NCBI RefSeq assembly: GCF_030378205.1
Contig: NZ_CP127385.1
Span: forward strand, 3,946,001-4,010,000
Direction: 5' to 3'
Length of the DNA: 64,000 nt
Source of the DNA: Bradyrhizobium sp. NP1
Lineage (GTDB): Bacteria; Pseudomonadota; Alphaproteobacteria; Rhizobiales; Xanthobacteraceae
Shown: in pieces, positions 6,869 to 14,915 of the stretch
Layout of the letters: the number at the start of each line of letters is the position of its first letter
Numbering within the stretch: the stretch's first letter is position 1
Made by a program: the position numbers and the translations under genes
The notes under the pieces: generated by a model
The model's input: the letters and a program-made list of their open reading frames with translations, nothing else
Told to the model about the DNA's origin: nothing
Databases searched by the model: none

Positions 6869-7620
6869 AGACCGCTGCTCACGCGCGCCGGCCTGATCCG
6901 GCGCACGCGCCGAGTGGACCAGAGCGCGTTGCTAGTGCAGCTGCGAAGTTTCGGCCGGACGAACTTCATAGGCTCGCCGTCTTACGGCACCGGCGAACGC
7001 TTCCCCCGGACGATGACGGCAAGCGCTTCGCTGCCAGATATATCGATGCGTGTGCGTTGTCCGGTCGCGCCGGCCGTCTACGCGCTTCCAATTTCTTAGA
7101 ACTTTGGTGCCCTTGGATGCCGCCGGCGGACCGGGCCGAGGCCATAGAAATCGGTTTTAGATCGCCGCGGTTCTGGACACCCTTAGCGCTTGGCAACGAT
7201 CTGAATGTCACCGAAGCCGAACATGCCAAGGCGAGGATCAAGACCTTTCGTGTCGCCGGGATGACCGATGCGGACATGAAAGCGAAGCGTAAGGCAAACG
7301 ATGCCGCGCAGAAGCGGGAGAAGCGACTTCAGGAACGATTGGAAGCAAAGCCAACGGCGTCAAGGCCGGCGCTTCGCGTCGACGCCATCCTTAACGTTCT
7401 GCCGAAAGACGGTTGGTGGAACGTAGGCGCGATTATCAGCCAACTTGAACGGTCGAAGGCGATCGCTTTCGGCACCTTGGACAAAGAAACCGGCAGCCTC
7501 CGTCCGGCGGTCCATCGGGCCATCAAACACGGCGTCAAAGGAGGACGGCTTCAAACGCGCATGGTGCCCGGATCGAAAATGTCCGAGGCGATGGAAATCA
7601 GGCGGGGGCCTTGCGCATGA
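6865..7620 (+). CDS. Hypothetical phage protein with C-terminal winged-helix-like segment
   Basis: The 251-residue product starts with an ATGA overlap on the previous gene. Residues about 45-115 (FAARYIDACALSGRAGRLRA, then WCPWMPPADRAEAI) form a conserved-looking domain. A charged Lys/Arg/Glu helix follows at about 130-165. The last 80 residues (RVDAILNVLPKDGWWNVGAI) look like a winged helix-turn-helix, with LRPAVHRAIKHGVKGG as the recognition region. A replication or regulatory role is possible by position. No catalytic motif is visible. Confidence 0.6.
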   Translation: MKTAAHARRPDPAHAPSGPERVASAAAKFRPDELHRLAVLRHRRTLPPDDDGKRFAARYIDACALSGRAGRLRASNFLELWCPWMPPADRAEAIEIGFRSPRFWTPLALGNDLNVTEAEHAKARIKTFRVAGMTDADMKAKRKANDAAQKREKRLQERLEAKPTASRPALRVDAILNVLPKDGWWNVGAIISQLERSKAIAFGTLDKETGSLRPAVHRAIKHGVKGGRLQTRMVPGSKMSEAMEIRRGPCA

Positions 7621-7641
7621 TCCGGAATATCGCCTTCGCCA

Positions 7642-7742
7642 CAGACTGCCGACGGGATTTTGATACGGTATCAACACGGTATCAAAAACGCGTCGGCAAC
7701 CTGAAAAAGCAGACTGCCGACGCCTTTTTGATACCGTATCAA
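7642..7742. repeat. Three-copy repeat containing a 15-bp palindrome
   Basis: A unit of about 33 bases (CAGACTGCCGACG, three variable bases, then TTTTGATAC) occurs directly at 7642-7674 and 7710-7742. A third copy lies inverted between them at about 7675-7697. Each direct unit ends in TTGATAC-N-GTATCAA, a perfect 15-bp palindrome at 7660-7674 and 7728-7742. The inverted and last copies can also form a long stem-loop. This pattern fits an operator array, an iteron-like origin or a partition site. The weak reading frame through it (ATG at 7617 to 7925) has an unconvincing protein sequence, so I treat the region as non-coding. Confidence 0.75.
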
Positions 7743-7921
7743 GATCGCGTCCGCAGTAATTCTTATAATTCGAAGATATTCCTTCAACTGGACAGAGGAC
7801 AGTCCGACCGCGCGCACGGTGCCCGGATCAGGTCGCAACAGATCGTGCTAGCGCCGGACGCGGCTTCGGCCGCGTCGGCGACGGGCAATCACCCGGGATT
7901 GGTTGATCGGAGAGGCTGGTC

Positions 7922-8227
7922 ATGATCGCGGGCGGCATCGAACTGTTCACCCTGCGTCAACGCCGATCTGCCGCCGGTGACATCTTCTTCACCGGCCGGC
8001 TCGGTAGCGCGCTCGTTGTTCTGATACGTGACGACGTCGAGCGCGACGTGTGGAGAGCGTTCGCCTGCGACCCCAGTCGGGCAAATGACCGTGATGACCG
8101 TGCATTGCGGGCGCGCGCCATAAGCGCGCCCGCAGACGATCACGACGACTGGAACGTAGTCGGTGAAGGCTTCGATGACCTGCCCGTCGATCTTGATAGT
8201 CCGCCAAGCCAACAGGAAGGCCGCTGA
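7922..8227 (+). CDS. Small hypothetical phage protein
   Basis: The 101-residue product follows a GGAG site. The N-terminal part (MIAGGIELFTLRQRRSAAGD, then FTGRLGSALVVLIRDD) looks like a small beta-rich domain, with DVWRAFACDP after it. The C-terminal half is acidic and probably disordered. I recognise the type from Rhizobiales prophages (small proteins beginning with a strand and an FTGRLG-like turn), but no function is known. Confidence 0.6.
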   Translation: MIAGGIELFTLRQRRSAAGDIFFTGRLGSALVVLIRDDVERDVWRAFACDPSRANDRDDRALRARAISAPADDHDDWNVVGEGFDDLPVDLDSPPSQQEGR

Positions 8228-8340
8228 TGCGCGATCGGATCAACGGCACTTCGGGGCGCGGTCTATCGCAGCCAGCGCACAGGCGCGGCCCTCCTCGCAG
8301 CGGCGGACCATCCAAATCAAAACGTCTAGGGACCGTATGA
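8227..8340 (+). CDS. Possible 37-residue basic peptide
   Basis: An ATG at 8227 overlaps the previous stop (TGATG) and opens a 37-codon frame (MRDRINGTSGRGLSQPAHRR) that ends in TGA at 8338-8340. That stop overlaps another ATG at 8337, which opens a 31-codon frame to 8432, just before the next gene at 8435. The unbroken chain of overlaps suggests translational coupling, but the peptides are short, Arg/Pro-rich and unrecognised. Confidence 0.3.
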   Translation: MRDRINGTSGRGLSQPAHRRGPPRSGGPSKSKRLGTV

Positions 8341-8434
8341 CGCGCGCGGATGGGTGCGGCACGAAGCGCCCCGATTTATCACCATATTTGGGCCGGCCGT
8401 TTTCCCGGTTTCCTTGCGGGTTGGGGTCCTGAAA

Positions 8435-8746
8435 ATGCCTGCAACAGCCCGCTTTCGTCTTCCTAGCGGCACAATCGAAGTTGCAGCGCGTTTCGGCTTG
8501 CGCGCGGCGATCCCGCGCGCCTTACGCCGACACGGCCCAATGACCTCGCTCGAATTGGCGAACCTCGCATATTGGCAGCGGACGCCGCGGAACGATCGGA
8601 TGGGCGCGCGATGGTGGGCGAACGCGTCGCAGCGATCGGCGACACGGCGGGCAATCGCTCGGCTAAAGCGTGACGGCGCGGTGAAGATCGCAGGGCGGCG
8701 CGACCGCCGGCTGCTCTACGAGGTCAACAAGCGGGGGAGCATCTGA
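8435..8746 (+). CDS. Hypothetical winged-helix-like phage protein
   Basis: From the ATG at 8435 the product has 103 residues. TSLELANLAYWQRTP followed by SATRRAIARLKRDGAVKIAG and RRLLYEV reads as a winged helix with a C-terminal wing. A DNA-binding role is likely; the target is unknown. It overlaps the next start by one base (TGATG). Confidence 0.55.
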   Translation: MPATARFRLPSGTIEVAARFGLRAAIPRALRRHGPMTSLELANLAYWQRTPRNDRMGARWWANASQRSATRRAIARLKRDGAVKIAGRRDRRLLYEVNKRGSI

Positions 8747-9069
8747 TGACCGACGACGTCGCCGGTATCATTCGCGATCTGGATGCTGTTGTCGCTGCGG
8801 CCGGGGCGCTTGCCGATCGGCTGCGCGCGATCAGCGCGCGCGCCGCTGATCTTGAAACAGGGGCTGGCGCTGAAATGGTTCGCAGCCCGCCGACAGACCT
8901 GATCCCCGCCGCGAAAGCGGCCGAGTTGGCGCGGCGGTCAAAGAAGACCATCGCCCGATGGTGCAAGTCGAACCCTTGGGACGCTCCCGGCGGTTTCGCC
9001 GTCTTTTTGCGCGGCCGGTGGCATGTCTCCCGATCACTGTTTCTAAAATTCCTTGAGGTTCGATCGTGA
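8746..9069 (+). CDS. Helix-turn-helix phage protein
   Basis: The 107-residue product has an N-terminal coiled coil (about 8-40, DLDAVVAAAGALADRLRAIS) and a C-terminal MerR/excisionase-like region: LIPAAKAAELARRSKKTIAR for the helices and FAVFLRGRWHVSRSLFLKFL for the wing. It is probably a small DNA-binding protein. Its place directly before the head-gene remnant suggests a late-gene regulator or small packaging-type protein, but that is inference. Confidence 0.6.
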   Translation: MTDDVAGIIRDLDAVVAAAGALADRLRAISARAADLETGAGAEMVRSPPTDLIPAAKAAELARRSKKTIARWCKSNPWDAPGGFAVFLRGRWHVSRSLFLKFLEVRS

Positions 9070-9157
9070 GACGTTTGGTTGCATGCAGTCGAACCGGCGG
9101 GACGTTTGAGACGCGCGGCACCTTGTCCGCTTCGACGTTGTCGGGCTTGCTTGGCGC

Positions 9158-9760
9158 ATGACAAAACTCGCTCACATTGCCGACCGCGTCCTGAACCGGC
9201 CGCTTATGATCCACCCGGACAAGCTGTCGCTGATCGCATCGGTTCTGGACGGCCGGATCGGGATCGACGCTTCGTCGTTCGCCGACATCGAAGCCGAATA
9301 TCTGAAGCAGGCGCCGGACGCTTCGCGCTTCGTGGGGCAGTTCGAACCGAACGACCCGAACAATCCGGCGGCTGGCCGCAAGCCGTACCGGACGACTGCC
9401 GACGGCGTCGCGGTTATCCCGGTCCTTGGATCGCTAGTGAACCGCGGCGGCTGGATCGGCGCTTATTCGGGGATGACGTCTTACGAAGGGCTGAAGTTTC
9501 AGCTTGCCGCAGCTGCGCGTGACGCTTCGGTTTCGTCGATCATTCTCGACATGGACAGCCCGGGCGGCGAAGCGGTCGGCGCCTTCGAAGCTGGCGACGC
9601 TGTCGCCGCTGCGGCACGGGTCAAGGAAGTCGTCGCGGTCATCAACGGCATGGCGGCCAGCGCGGCCTATGCGATCGCCGCGCGGCACAGGTCGACAGTG
9701 TCGCCTTCGCGAAATGGAGCGCCGAGAACAGCGCGGCCGCGCTTGAAGTCGATCGCTTGA
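9158..9760 (+). pseudogene. Truncated S49 (SppA/ClpP-like) capsid protease
   Basis: Residues 1-about 178 match phage S49 peptidases: DGVAVIPVLGSLVNRGG, LDMDSPGGEAVGAFEAG for the oxyanion and Gly-rich turn, and NGMAASAAYAIAA with the catalytic Ser. Full-length family members continue for another 100-200 residues with a conserved GSIGV segment and the catalytic Lys. Here the similarity stops around 9685, and an unrelated basic tail (RHRSTVSPSRNG) runs to the stop. The open frame of the next gene extends back to this point, so a deletion joined two phage genes out of frame. The product probably has no activity. Confidence 0.8.
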
Positions 9761-10467
9761 CGGGTCTGATTGAGACGAACGAAACCGAAGCGGAGGCCGC
9801 ACGGAAGGCTGAAGCCGACGCCGCCGCGCGGAAGCGTGTTGCTGATGCACGAAAGGACGCCGACGAACTTGCGGCCCGTATCAAGGTCGACGGCCCTCGG
9901 ATCGTGGGCGAACTGCTGAGCCTCGCGAGGGAGTGCGCCAAACAATCGCTGATCGCGAAGGCGCTGAATGCAGAACTGCCGGAGGGCGAGACGCCGGTTC
10001 CGCAGGCTGACATTGTCGCCCGCGATTTCGGCGCCGAACCTCGCAAAGACATCAGGTCGCGCGACGTTGAATTGTGGGTGGTGGCCGACGATGGCCGCAT
10101 CGTTGGTGATCAGGCGGCCGTCACTTCCAGTGACGGCATCACCGGCCATCTCCACGTTGCCGGCGCCGGCCTCCGGTGGCGCTGCGCGCGGAGGAAATTC
10201 AGAGAAGTTGAATTCAATCCGCGAACGTTCACCGACTGGCCTGGAAGCTTTCACGAGTTGATCCGCCTCCCGCGTCTCGACGGTCCCGGCGCCTTGTTCG
10301 ACGGCTCCCTGCTGACTATCGAAGCGGCCGCGGCCCTCGACGTGGCGGCGTCGGTCAAGCCGACGAAGCGGCAGCCTCGGCCGGTGCAGATTGAGTTGAT
10401 CCCCGTCGATCCAACGTGGCCGCCGGCGACGGCCGCAGCGCCGACCGAAGCGGATGCAAATTCGTAA
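9757..10467 (+). CDS. Phage protein fragment with coiled coil, probably lacking its N-terminus
   Basis: A TTG at 9757 overlaps the preceding stop (TTGA), but the same frame is open back to about 9685 and reads coding-like there (QVDSVAFAKWSAENSAAALE). The N-terminus is therefore probably lost at the deletion junction. Visible parts: an Ala/Glu/Lys coiled coil (about 10-50), a middle domain with DVELWVVADDGRIVGDQ, and FNPRTFTDWPGSFHELIRLP. I do not recognise the family; a head-tail or minor tail protein would fit the position before the tape-measure gene. Confidence 0.5.
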   Translation: MTGLIETNETEAEAARKAEADAAARKRVADARKDADELAARIKVDGPRIVGELLSLARECAKQSLIAKALNAELPEGETPVPQADIVARDFGAEPRKDIRSRDVELWVVADDGRIVGDQAAVTSSDGITGHLHVAGAGLRWRCARRKFREVEFNPRTFTDWPGSFHELIRLPRLDGPGALFDGSLLTIEAAAALDVAASVKPTKRQPRPVQIELIPVDPTWPPATAAAPTEADANS

Positions 10468-10570
10468 TGTCCTTCGCGCGCTCCGGGCCTTCTCCGTCGC
10501 TGTCGGAAACGCGCTGGGCCGCGGGTGCGGGGAGGGCGCCCGCGGCCCTCTTCCTTTCACGGAGGCTTTC

Positions 10571-12934
10571 ATGGCTAAGGTAATCGAGGCTGTTGCGCGG
10601 ATCAGCGCCGAAGACAAGACGGGCGCCGTCTTCGACAAGATCGCCAAAAAGATCGAGGGCATCGCCAAATCGGCGAAGTCTTCGGCTGAAGTCGACAAGT
10701 TGTCGAAGGCGCTCGCCCGTGCGCAGCAACAGATGGCCGCCATCGACCGTTTCGGATCGGCGAAGGGCGGCTTCGCTGACGCCAGGACAAAGTTTCGGGA
10801 AGCGCAGGTGGCTGTTGATAGGGCAGCCCGGGCAATGAAGGCCGGGCAAGGCGATGCTGCGGCGCTGGCGCGCGCCTATGAAACAGCGCAAGCTGCGGTC
10901 AGCCGGGCATCGGCAGCGTTCGAACGCCAGAAGGTCGCTGTGATGCAGGCGAAGCACGGCCTTGAACAGCTTGGCATCCCCGCCAATCGCGCGGCGGCGG
11001 CGCAGGACAAGCTGCGCGCGGCCGTAGAGCGGACGAACGCCGCCCTTGAGAAACAGCCCGGCAAGCTCGCCAGGGCCGCAAACGCGGTTGGTCGCGGGAT
11101 CGGCAACGTTCTGCCGTTCGCCGGTCCGGCGATCCTGCACGGCACAAAGGAAGCCGCAAAGGCCGGCGCCGAAGTCCAGTCCGAAGTCGTCAAGATGCGC
11201 GCGGCCGGCGTTCCGGAAGCCGACATCAGGCGCGCCATGGGCGAAAGCGGCGACCTGACCGCGAAATACACGAACGTGAAGCGCGCCGACGCGCTTGAAC
11301 GCTTCAAGGAACTGCGGTCGATCATGCTTCACCCGGAGGAAGCCCACGAATTGCTTCCGCTGGCCGTTCAGGCAACGTCGGCGATGAACGCGGTCGACCG
11401 CACCGGCGAATTGGCGAAGGGGTTGAACTTCGGCTTCCGCGGCGCCGAAATCTTGGGGCTGGGGCAAGACCCCGCGCGCATGCGCGCCTACATCGACAGT
11501 TTCATCAAGGCGCAGCAAGTGATGGGCAAGACCATCACGCCGGAAATGCAATACGAATTCGCGAAGTACGCGAAGGCGTCGGGCGCGACGCTGTCGGATC
11601 GCTTCAAGATGACGACCGGCGTTTCGCTGTCGCAGGAATTGGGCGGCCAGACGACCGGCCAGTCGATAGATCAGTTCGTCAAGCAGATCACCGGCGGCTT
11701 TCAGGGCAACAATCACAGCGCGGCGAAGGAATTCGTCGCGATGGGCATGGTCCCGCAGGACTACTTCGAAACGACGAAGACGGGCGAGATCAAGGGCATG
11801 AAGCCCGGGAAAAAGATGCCCGGCTGGCAAGTCGCGCAAAGCGACCCGGACAAGTACGTCTATGACTATCTTTTGCCGGCATTCCAAAAGCACGGCATCA
11901 ACTCGCAGGACGAGCAGATCGCGCAAATCCGGCGCATGTTCCCCGCCGGCCGCGCCGCGGACCTTGTGACGAAGCTTGTCCAGCAACGCGAAAGCTTCAC
12001 GAACCATGCGAAGCTGTACGGCGAGGCGCAGGGCCTCAACGCGACCGAAGGCAACCAGAAAGACCCGTTCGTCGCGCTGAACTCGCTGACGACGTCGCTG
12101 TCGAACTTCGCCGGCGCGCTGACGTCCCCCGCGATGGAGAACGCGGCAGGCGTCATGTCCAGCATGGCGTCATGGTTCGGCACCTTGGGCAACAGCTTGT
12201 CGAAGTTCAATGAGGACCATCCCGATTTTGCAAAGGTTGCCGGCGGCGCCGCGCTTGCTGGCGGCTTTGCCGGCGGAAGCGTGCTGACATGGAATTTGGC
12301 GAGTGGCTTGCTGACCGGGTTCGGCTTGCCTTCTGCCTCGGTTCAGTTGTCCGGGTCTGCGGCCGCGCTGTCGGCAGCGGCTGCCGAACTGTCGGCTGCG
12401 GCCGGCGTCGGAGCGGCGGCCAAGGGCGCGACTGTGGCGACGGCGGCCGGGGGCGCTGGCATCTGGGCCGCGGGCGCGGCGGCGCTGCCGTGGGTCGCCG
12501 CCGGCGCCGGCGTGGCTGGCGGCCTGTACGCGATGCATAAGCAGGTCGAAGACGCGGGCTATGACGGGCTGACGAGCGGCGAACGGCTGCGTCGGCAGCG
12601 CGGATCGATGCGCGACGTCTATCGCCGGGCGTTCGGATACGACGAACTGTCAGGCCCAGAACTCTCGCCAACGATGACCTACGGAACGGGGGTCGGCGGG
12701 GACAAGCAGGTCACAGCGCAGCTGACGGGCAGCGCCGACGTTCACGGCGAGGCCAAGATTACGGTCGAAGCCAGTTCGACGCTTCTTCAGATTGCAAGGG
12801 ACGCGCAGAACGCCATCCGGCTTGTTGGCACGCTGAACGCAAACGGCCCGGGATCGCTGGGGCATTCGTCGCCGGACGCTATCGCGCCGGCGCCGCGGCC
12901 GTCGCTCGGCCCGCAAGCGCCGATTTCATACTAA
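10571..12934 (+). CDS. Phage tail tape-measure-like protein
   Basis: The ATG at 10571 has a strong GGAGG-type site; the open frame upstream is not needed. The 787-residue product has an N-terminal helical, coiled-coil-rich part (about 1-200) and a middle domain typical of tape-measure proteins, including VKMRAAGVPEADIRRAMG and YVYDYLLPAFQKHGI. A long hydrophobic Ala/Gly segment follows at about 575-700 (GGAALAGGFAGGSVL), and a Pro-rich end. These proteins set tail length and pass into the membrane during DNA entry. Few tail genes remain nearby, so it is probably not in use for virion assembly. Confidence 0.75.
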   Translation: MAKVIEAVARISAEDKTGAVFDKIAKKIEGIAKSAKSSAEVDKLSKALARAQQQMAAIDRFGSAKGGFADARTKFREAQVAVDRAARAMKAGQGDAAALARAYETAQAAVSRASAAFERQKVAVMQAKHGLEQLGIPANRAAAAQDKLRAAVERTNAALEKQPGKLARAANAVGRGIGNVLPFAGPAILHGTKEAAKAGAEVQSEVVKMRAAGVPEADIRRAMGESGDLTAKYTNVKRADALERFKELRSIMLHPEEAHELLPLAVQATSAMNAVDRTGELAKGLNFGFRGAEILGLGQDPARMRAYIDSFIKAQQVMGKTITPEMQYEFAKYAKASGATLSDRFKMTTGVSLSQELGGQTTGQSIDQFVKQITGGFQGNNHSAAKEFVAMGMVPQDYFETTKTGEIKGMKPGKKMPGWQVAQSDPDKYVYDYLLPAFQKHGINSQDEQIAQIRRMFPAGRAADLVTKLVQQRESFTNHAKLYGEAQGLNATEGNQKDPFVALNSLTTSLSNFAGALTSPAMENAAGVMSSMASWFGTLGNSLSKFNEDHPDFAKVAGGAALAGGFAGGSVLTWNLASGLLTGFGLPSASVQLSGSAAALSAAAAELSAAAGVGAAAKGATVATAAGGAGIWAAGAAALPWVAAGAGVAGGLYAMHKQVEDAGYDGLTSGERLRRQRGSMRDVYRRAFGYDELSGPELSPTMTYGTGVGGDKQVTAQLTGSADVHGEAKITVEASSTLLQIARDAQNAIRLVGTLNANGPGSLGHSSPDAIAPAPRPSLGPQAPISY

Positions 12935-12958
12935 GGGGCGCGAGCAGGACTTGGTAGG

Positions 12959-13222
12959 ATGCGCGACTTAGCCAATGAACTCGAACATCTGTTTGCTCGG
13001 CAGGCAGCATTCGAAGCCGTCTTGACGCAGATTGCCGTCCCCTTGCTCGTTGCGGCGGCTCCCGCAATGGCGCTTGAGCTTGTCGAAGCGATGCGGGCTG
13101 ATTTTCACGTGCGCGCGCCGATGCCGAATGATCGTCTTGTGCTGCTGACTGAAGAATACATCGCCGCGCTCGCCGATCAGATCGAACGAAAGGTTCGGAT
13201 GACGATGGGCGCCGATCGATGA
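12959..13222 (+). CDS. Small hypothetical phage protein
   Basis: The 87-residue product is mostly helical (NELEHLFARQAAFEAVLTQI, then MALELVEAMRADF). It follows the tape-measure gene by 24 bases on the same strand. No motif identifies it. Confidence 0.5.
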   Translation: MRDLANELEHLFARQAAFEAVLTQIAVPLLVAAAPAMALELVEAMRADFHVRAPMPNDRLVLLTEEYIAALADQIERKVRMTMGADR

Positions 13223-13300
13223 CGGACCGGGGAAATTCCCGCCACTGTCCCGCCTGCATTCCCCGTTGTGTCCCGGTCGCAACTTCCGCTAGTTGTGAGC

Positions 13301-13332
13301 GGACCGCCGGCAGCGCGAACTGCCGACGGTCC
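13301..13332. terminator. Strong hairpin between phage genes
   Basis: GGACCGCCGGCAG at 13301-13313 pairs with CTGCCGACGGTCC at 13320-13332 with one mismatch and a six-base loop. There is no T-run, so it may be a weak terminator or an RNA structure rather than a classical intrinsic terminator. CTGCCGACG also occurs in the 7642-7742 repeats. Confidence 0.4.
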
Positions 13333-13358
13333 TAACCTGCAACACGATAGGTGACATC

Positions 13359-13736
13359 ATGAAGCAAGCTACCGTTAGCCTACCCCGACTTTTCGAGGAC
13401 TACCAAGCGGTCGCCGCCGAAAAGCGGCGCATCTATGGGTTCGCGGCTCAGGCCGCCGACGCCGACCTTGACGCGGCCGAAGCCGCTTGCGACGCGGCGT
13501 ATGACGCTCTTGAAGCCATCGCTGATGCCATTCTTGCAATTCCAACCGCATCGATTGGCGACCTCGTGATCAAAGCGCAGGTGCTTTTGGCGCGCGGCGC
13601 CGATCCTGCGGACCTGTTCCATTACCGGCCTATAGACCTCTCGCGCTTCGTTCAGGAGGTACAAAGCCTTTCCGTCCTCGGCACGGACATTCCCGGCAGA
13701 AAAATGCCCGCCACGCTGGCAGACGTTGGACGATAG
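13359..13736 (+). CDS. Hypothetical helical phage protein
   Basis: The 125-residue product has an Ala/Asp-rich helical N-terminal half (AADADLDAAEAACDAAYDAL) and a C-terminal part with VLLARGADPADLFHYRPIDL. A GATAGGTGA site precedes the ATG. I do not recognise the family. It begins a plus-strand run of small coupled genes to 14870. Confidence 0.5.
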   Translation: MKQATVSLPRLFEDYQAVAAEKRRIYGFAAQAADADLDAAEAACDAAYDALEAIADAILAIPTASIGDLVIKAQVLLARGADPADLFHYRPIDLSRFVQEVQSLSVLGTDIPGRKMPATLADVGR

Positions 13737-13746
13737 CGATCCCACG

Positions 13747-14091
13747 ATGACGAATGCCGACCGCACCGAACGGATGAGAGCGCTTAGTAAGCTGGCGCTT
13801 GGAATTCTCCGTCGGTGCGGAGAGCGTTGCACACTCGATCGCGCCGACGGCCGCTTTCGCGCATATGACGTCAGCCACAACGAATTTTCTCTTTCGTTTC
13901 GGCGTCGCGTCGACGACGCCGATCGATTGGCGACGTTGGTCGTCAAGTTCGAAGGCGAAATGGTCTTGGCGGCATCTTGGACGGTCGACGGGTTCGTTCG
14001 TCGAACCCTGAAGCCCGGCGCGTGGGAAGATTTGCTTCGTCGATACGATCGCATCCCGGCGCTGGCCGGATGCTTCAAAGCCACAGCATGA
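13747..14091 (+). CDS. Hypothetical phage protein, intact copy of a duplicated gene
   Basis: From the ATG at 13747 the product has 114 residues, beginning MTNADRTERMRALSKLALGI and ending with LKPGAWEDLLRRYDRIPAL. A damaged paralogue lies at 16749-16910, after the fibre-like gene. The stop overlaps the next ATG (ATGA). The fold is unknown; the central FRAYDVSHNEFSLSFRRRV looks beta-rich. Confidence 0.55.
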   Translation: MTNADRTERMRALSKLALGILRRCGERCTLDRADGRFRAYDVSHNEFSLSFRRRVDDADRLATLVVKFEGEMVLAASWTVDGFVRRTLKPGAWEDLLRRYDRIPALAGCFKATA

Positions 14092-14372
14092 CGGATAATC
14101 TTCCATATTGGCCGGCGGCCCTTCGGCTCGATCAGGCGGCCGCCTATTGCGGCCTAAGCGTCCCGACGTTTGCGGCCGTCTGCCCGATCAAGCCGATCGA
14201 ATTCACACAGTCCAGCCGCGGCCATCGCTATTTGCGGGCACGGCTGGATGCATGGCTCGCCTCGCTAGATACGAATGATCCTGAAACCGGCGGCATCCGT
14301 CGGAGCTTCGTCGATATGATCAGCGCCTCCCCAGAACCGATTAGGCGAAGGCGTCGCCGTGAGCAAACCTGA
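14088..14372 (+). CDS. Excisionase-like helix-turn-helix protein
   Basis: The 94-residue product contains ALRLDQAAAYCGLSVPTFAA followed by SRGHRYLRARLDAWLASL, the usual two-part pattern of MerR/excisionase-type helix-turn-helix proteins. The C-terminus is Arg-rich (RRRRRREQT). It overlaps the genes on both sides, so translation is coupled. Confidence 0.6.
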   Translation: MTDNLPYWPAALRLDQAAAYCGLSVPTFAAVCPIKPIEFTQSSRGHRYLRARLDAWLASLDTNDPETGGIRRSFVDMISASPEPIRRRRRREQT

Positions 14373-14730
14373 GCCTAACGATGATCTTCGCAATGAAGCC
14401 GCACGCGGGCAGGCGAAGCGGCCGCGAGCAAAGAGCGAAGCGCGCGACCCAAACGTCACGCTTGACCAACTGCCCTTGTTCGCTGACGAACGAGCACTGA
14501 GCGAGGCTGTTTTGGGACGTGGAAGGTACACGCACTGGCGAGCCGTCGTTCCTTTGCTGGAACGGCGTGGCTTCCCCACAATCGATGGCCTCATGGGCGG
14601 TCGATATACCCCAGCTGTTCGCGCTTTCTTCGATCGCGAATATCACATTCACGGCGTGACCCAAGTATCGGCGCCCCATCAGCGCGCGAAACTTGGCGCA
14701 GCGCATGGAAAGCTCAGGCCGTCGACATGA
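14359..14730 (+). CDS. Hypothetical phage protein
   Basis: A GTG at 14359 gives 123 residues. The N-terminal third is charged and probably disordered. The middle (LPLFADERALSEAVLGRGRY, then VVPLLERRGFPTIDGLMGGR) looks like a compact helical domain that I associate with Rhizobiales prophages. The last residues overlap the next ATG. Confidence 0.5.
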   Translation: MSKPEPNDDLRNEAARGQAKRPRAKSEARDPNVTLDQLPLFADERALSEAVLGRGRYTHWRAVVPLLERRGFPTIDGLMGGRYTPAVRAFFDREYHIHGVTQVSAPHQRAKLGAAHGKLRPST

Positions 14731-14870
14731 TGACGAAACCGCAAGATATCGAACCGCCGCCCAGGCTTGACCCGCTAATCGCCGAGTTCATCGCGGCGCT
14801 CGCGCGTGCCGCTGTCCGGCGAGAACGCCGCAACACGGGCGTGCAGAAGTCACAGCCGACAGACACCTGA
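14727..14870 (+). CDS. Short (47-residue) phage protein
   Basis: An ATG at 14727 overlaps the previous stop (ATGA) and opens a 47-codon frame. Its core, RLDPLIAEFIAALARAAVRR, is an amphipathic helix that recurs in small proteins of alphaproteobacterial prophages. It closes the coupled run before the fibre gene. Confidence 0.55.
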   Translation: MMTKPQDIEPPPRLDPLIAEFIAALARAAVRRERRNTGVQKSQPTDT

Positions 14871-14915
14871 GGCGGCCGACCATCCAGCAAAGAGCGCAAG
14901 AGGGGCAGAGGCATC

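Noticed and set aside
7617..7925. A possible gene starting in an ATGA overlap after 7620
   Set aside because: The protein has no recognisable pattern, and the DNA is dominated by direct and inverted repeats, which better explain the region.
10355..12007. A 550-codon minus-strand frame opposite the tape-measure gene
   Set aside because: Arg/Leu/Ala-rich antisense product; the plus strand has a ribosome-binding site and recognisable protein.
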